From positions 1 to 5,804 of the forward strand of contig DNPO01000050.1 of the NCBI GenBank assembly GCA_003501375.1: a stretch of DNA of 5,804 nt. The letters run 5' to 3'. The translations under genes and the position numbers were made by a program. Every line of letters begins with the position of its first letter. Position 1 is the first letter of the stretch. The notes below the pieces were generated by a model. That model saw only the letters and a program-made list of their open reading frames with translations. It had not been told where the DNA came from and made no database searches. The stretch comes from Candidatus Sumerlaeota bacterium (lineage in GTDB: Bacteria > Sumerlaeota > Sumerlaeia > UBA8349). Of the stretch, positions 5,583 to 5,804 are shown in pieces.

Positions 5583-5804
5583 CTAATACTCCGGTTCGGT
5601 GCATCGTCCCAACGCCAGAATACAACCTGTCGCATTGTGCCGAATTACGTAAACAAACGGGTGATCTGCGCGGAAAACAGCGGGTCGCTCAAACGGATAT
5701 ACCGTGGCGCGAAGCACGGCCAGCGGCACGGCAGATAAATCCGAATTTTCACGTCCCATGTCTAGGTGTACCGCTTGCATCAACGTATTTAAATATAAAT
5801 CATG
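5583..5804 (-). CDS. Serpin-family protein, C-terminal 73 residues (5' end beyond window)
   Basis: The frame is open from the right edge to the TAG at 5585-5583. Numbering the visible residues from the edge, VFRADHPFVYVI (43-54) fits the serpin signature pattern, and RHNATGCILALGR (55-67) matches the family's C-terminal strand (compare RDNxTGSILFLGR). Upstream, LMQAVHLDM (8-16) aligns with the strand before the reactive-centre loop. Serpins are normally about 350-400 residues, and inhibitory ones trap proteases by inserting this loop into a sheet. Aligned without gaps, the hinge reads G-R-E-N-S-D-L-S-A-V-P (17-27) where inhibitory serpins usually have N-E-E-G-T-E-A-A-A-A-T. Glu P17, Gly P15 and small residues at P12 and P9 are therefore not kept, which suggests a non-inhibitory or unusual serpin. 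The loop length is close to normal. The cleavage site cannot be assigned. The FAD oxidoreductase starts 41 bases downstream. Confidence 0.88.
   Translation of the reverse strand, partial: HDLYLNTLMQAVHLDMGRENSDLSAVPLAVLRATVYPFERPAVFRADHPFVYVIRHNATGCILALGRCTEPEY

Overview
The window carries six protein-coding regions, all read on the minus strand, packed into a run that looks like one or two operons. In transcription order (right to left) they are: the C-terminal tail of a serpin (cut by the right edge), a renalase-like FAD-dependent amine oxidoreductase broken by an in-frame TAA, full-length nifU, nifS, a PBP4-type (peptidase family S13) lipoprotein with two of its three active-site motifs altered, and the N-terminal part of a DUF1848 protein (cut by the left edge). 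No RNA gene, CRISPR array or transposase was seen. No stretch over 300 bases lacks a gene.

Organism: moderate GC content, strong AAGGAG-type ribosome binding sites, a bacterial serpin, a NifU/NifS pair with no nitrogenase genes in view, and two kinds of AT-rich intergenic palindromic repeats. One is a TATAAGGC-type repeat and the other an ACAGGATGG-type repeat followed by GTTCTC..GAGAG arms. From memory, such repeats are common in environmental Verrucomicrobiota, Kiritimatiellota, Lentisphaerota and Planctomycetota genomes, so a PVC-group bacterium is my best guess. This is inference only; no marker gene settles it.

Layout: 5804-5583 serpin tail; 41-base gap; 5541-4495 FAD oxidoreductase with TAA at codon 252; 57-base gap holding a TATAAG hairpin; 4437-3592 nifU; one-base overlap (TAATG); 3592-2432 nifS; 69-base gap holding a second TATAAG hairpin; 2362-761 PBP4-like lipoprotein; 204-base gap holding a nested inverted repeat whose inner stem is followed by a T-rich run on the minus strand (plausible operon terminator); 556-1 DUF1848 gene.

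How the genes fit: NifS removes sulfur from cysteine and NifU receives it to build Fe-S clusters, so this translationally coupled pair is the functional core. The flanking genes (a PBP4-like envelope lipoprotein, an FAD enzyme and a serpin) have no obvious role in Fe-S assembly. The points most worth a second look are the decayed catalytic motifs of the PBP4-like protein, the premature stop in the FAD enzyme, the non-consensus hinge of the serpin, and the repeat families that occupy the spacers.
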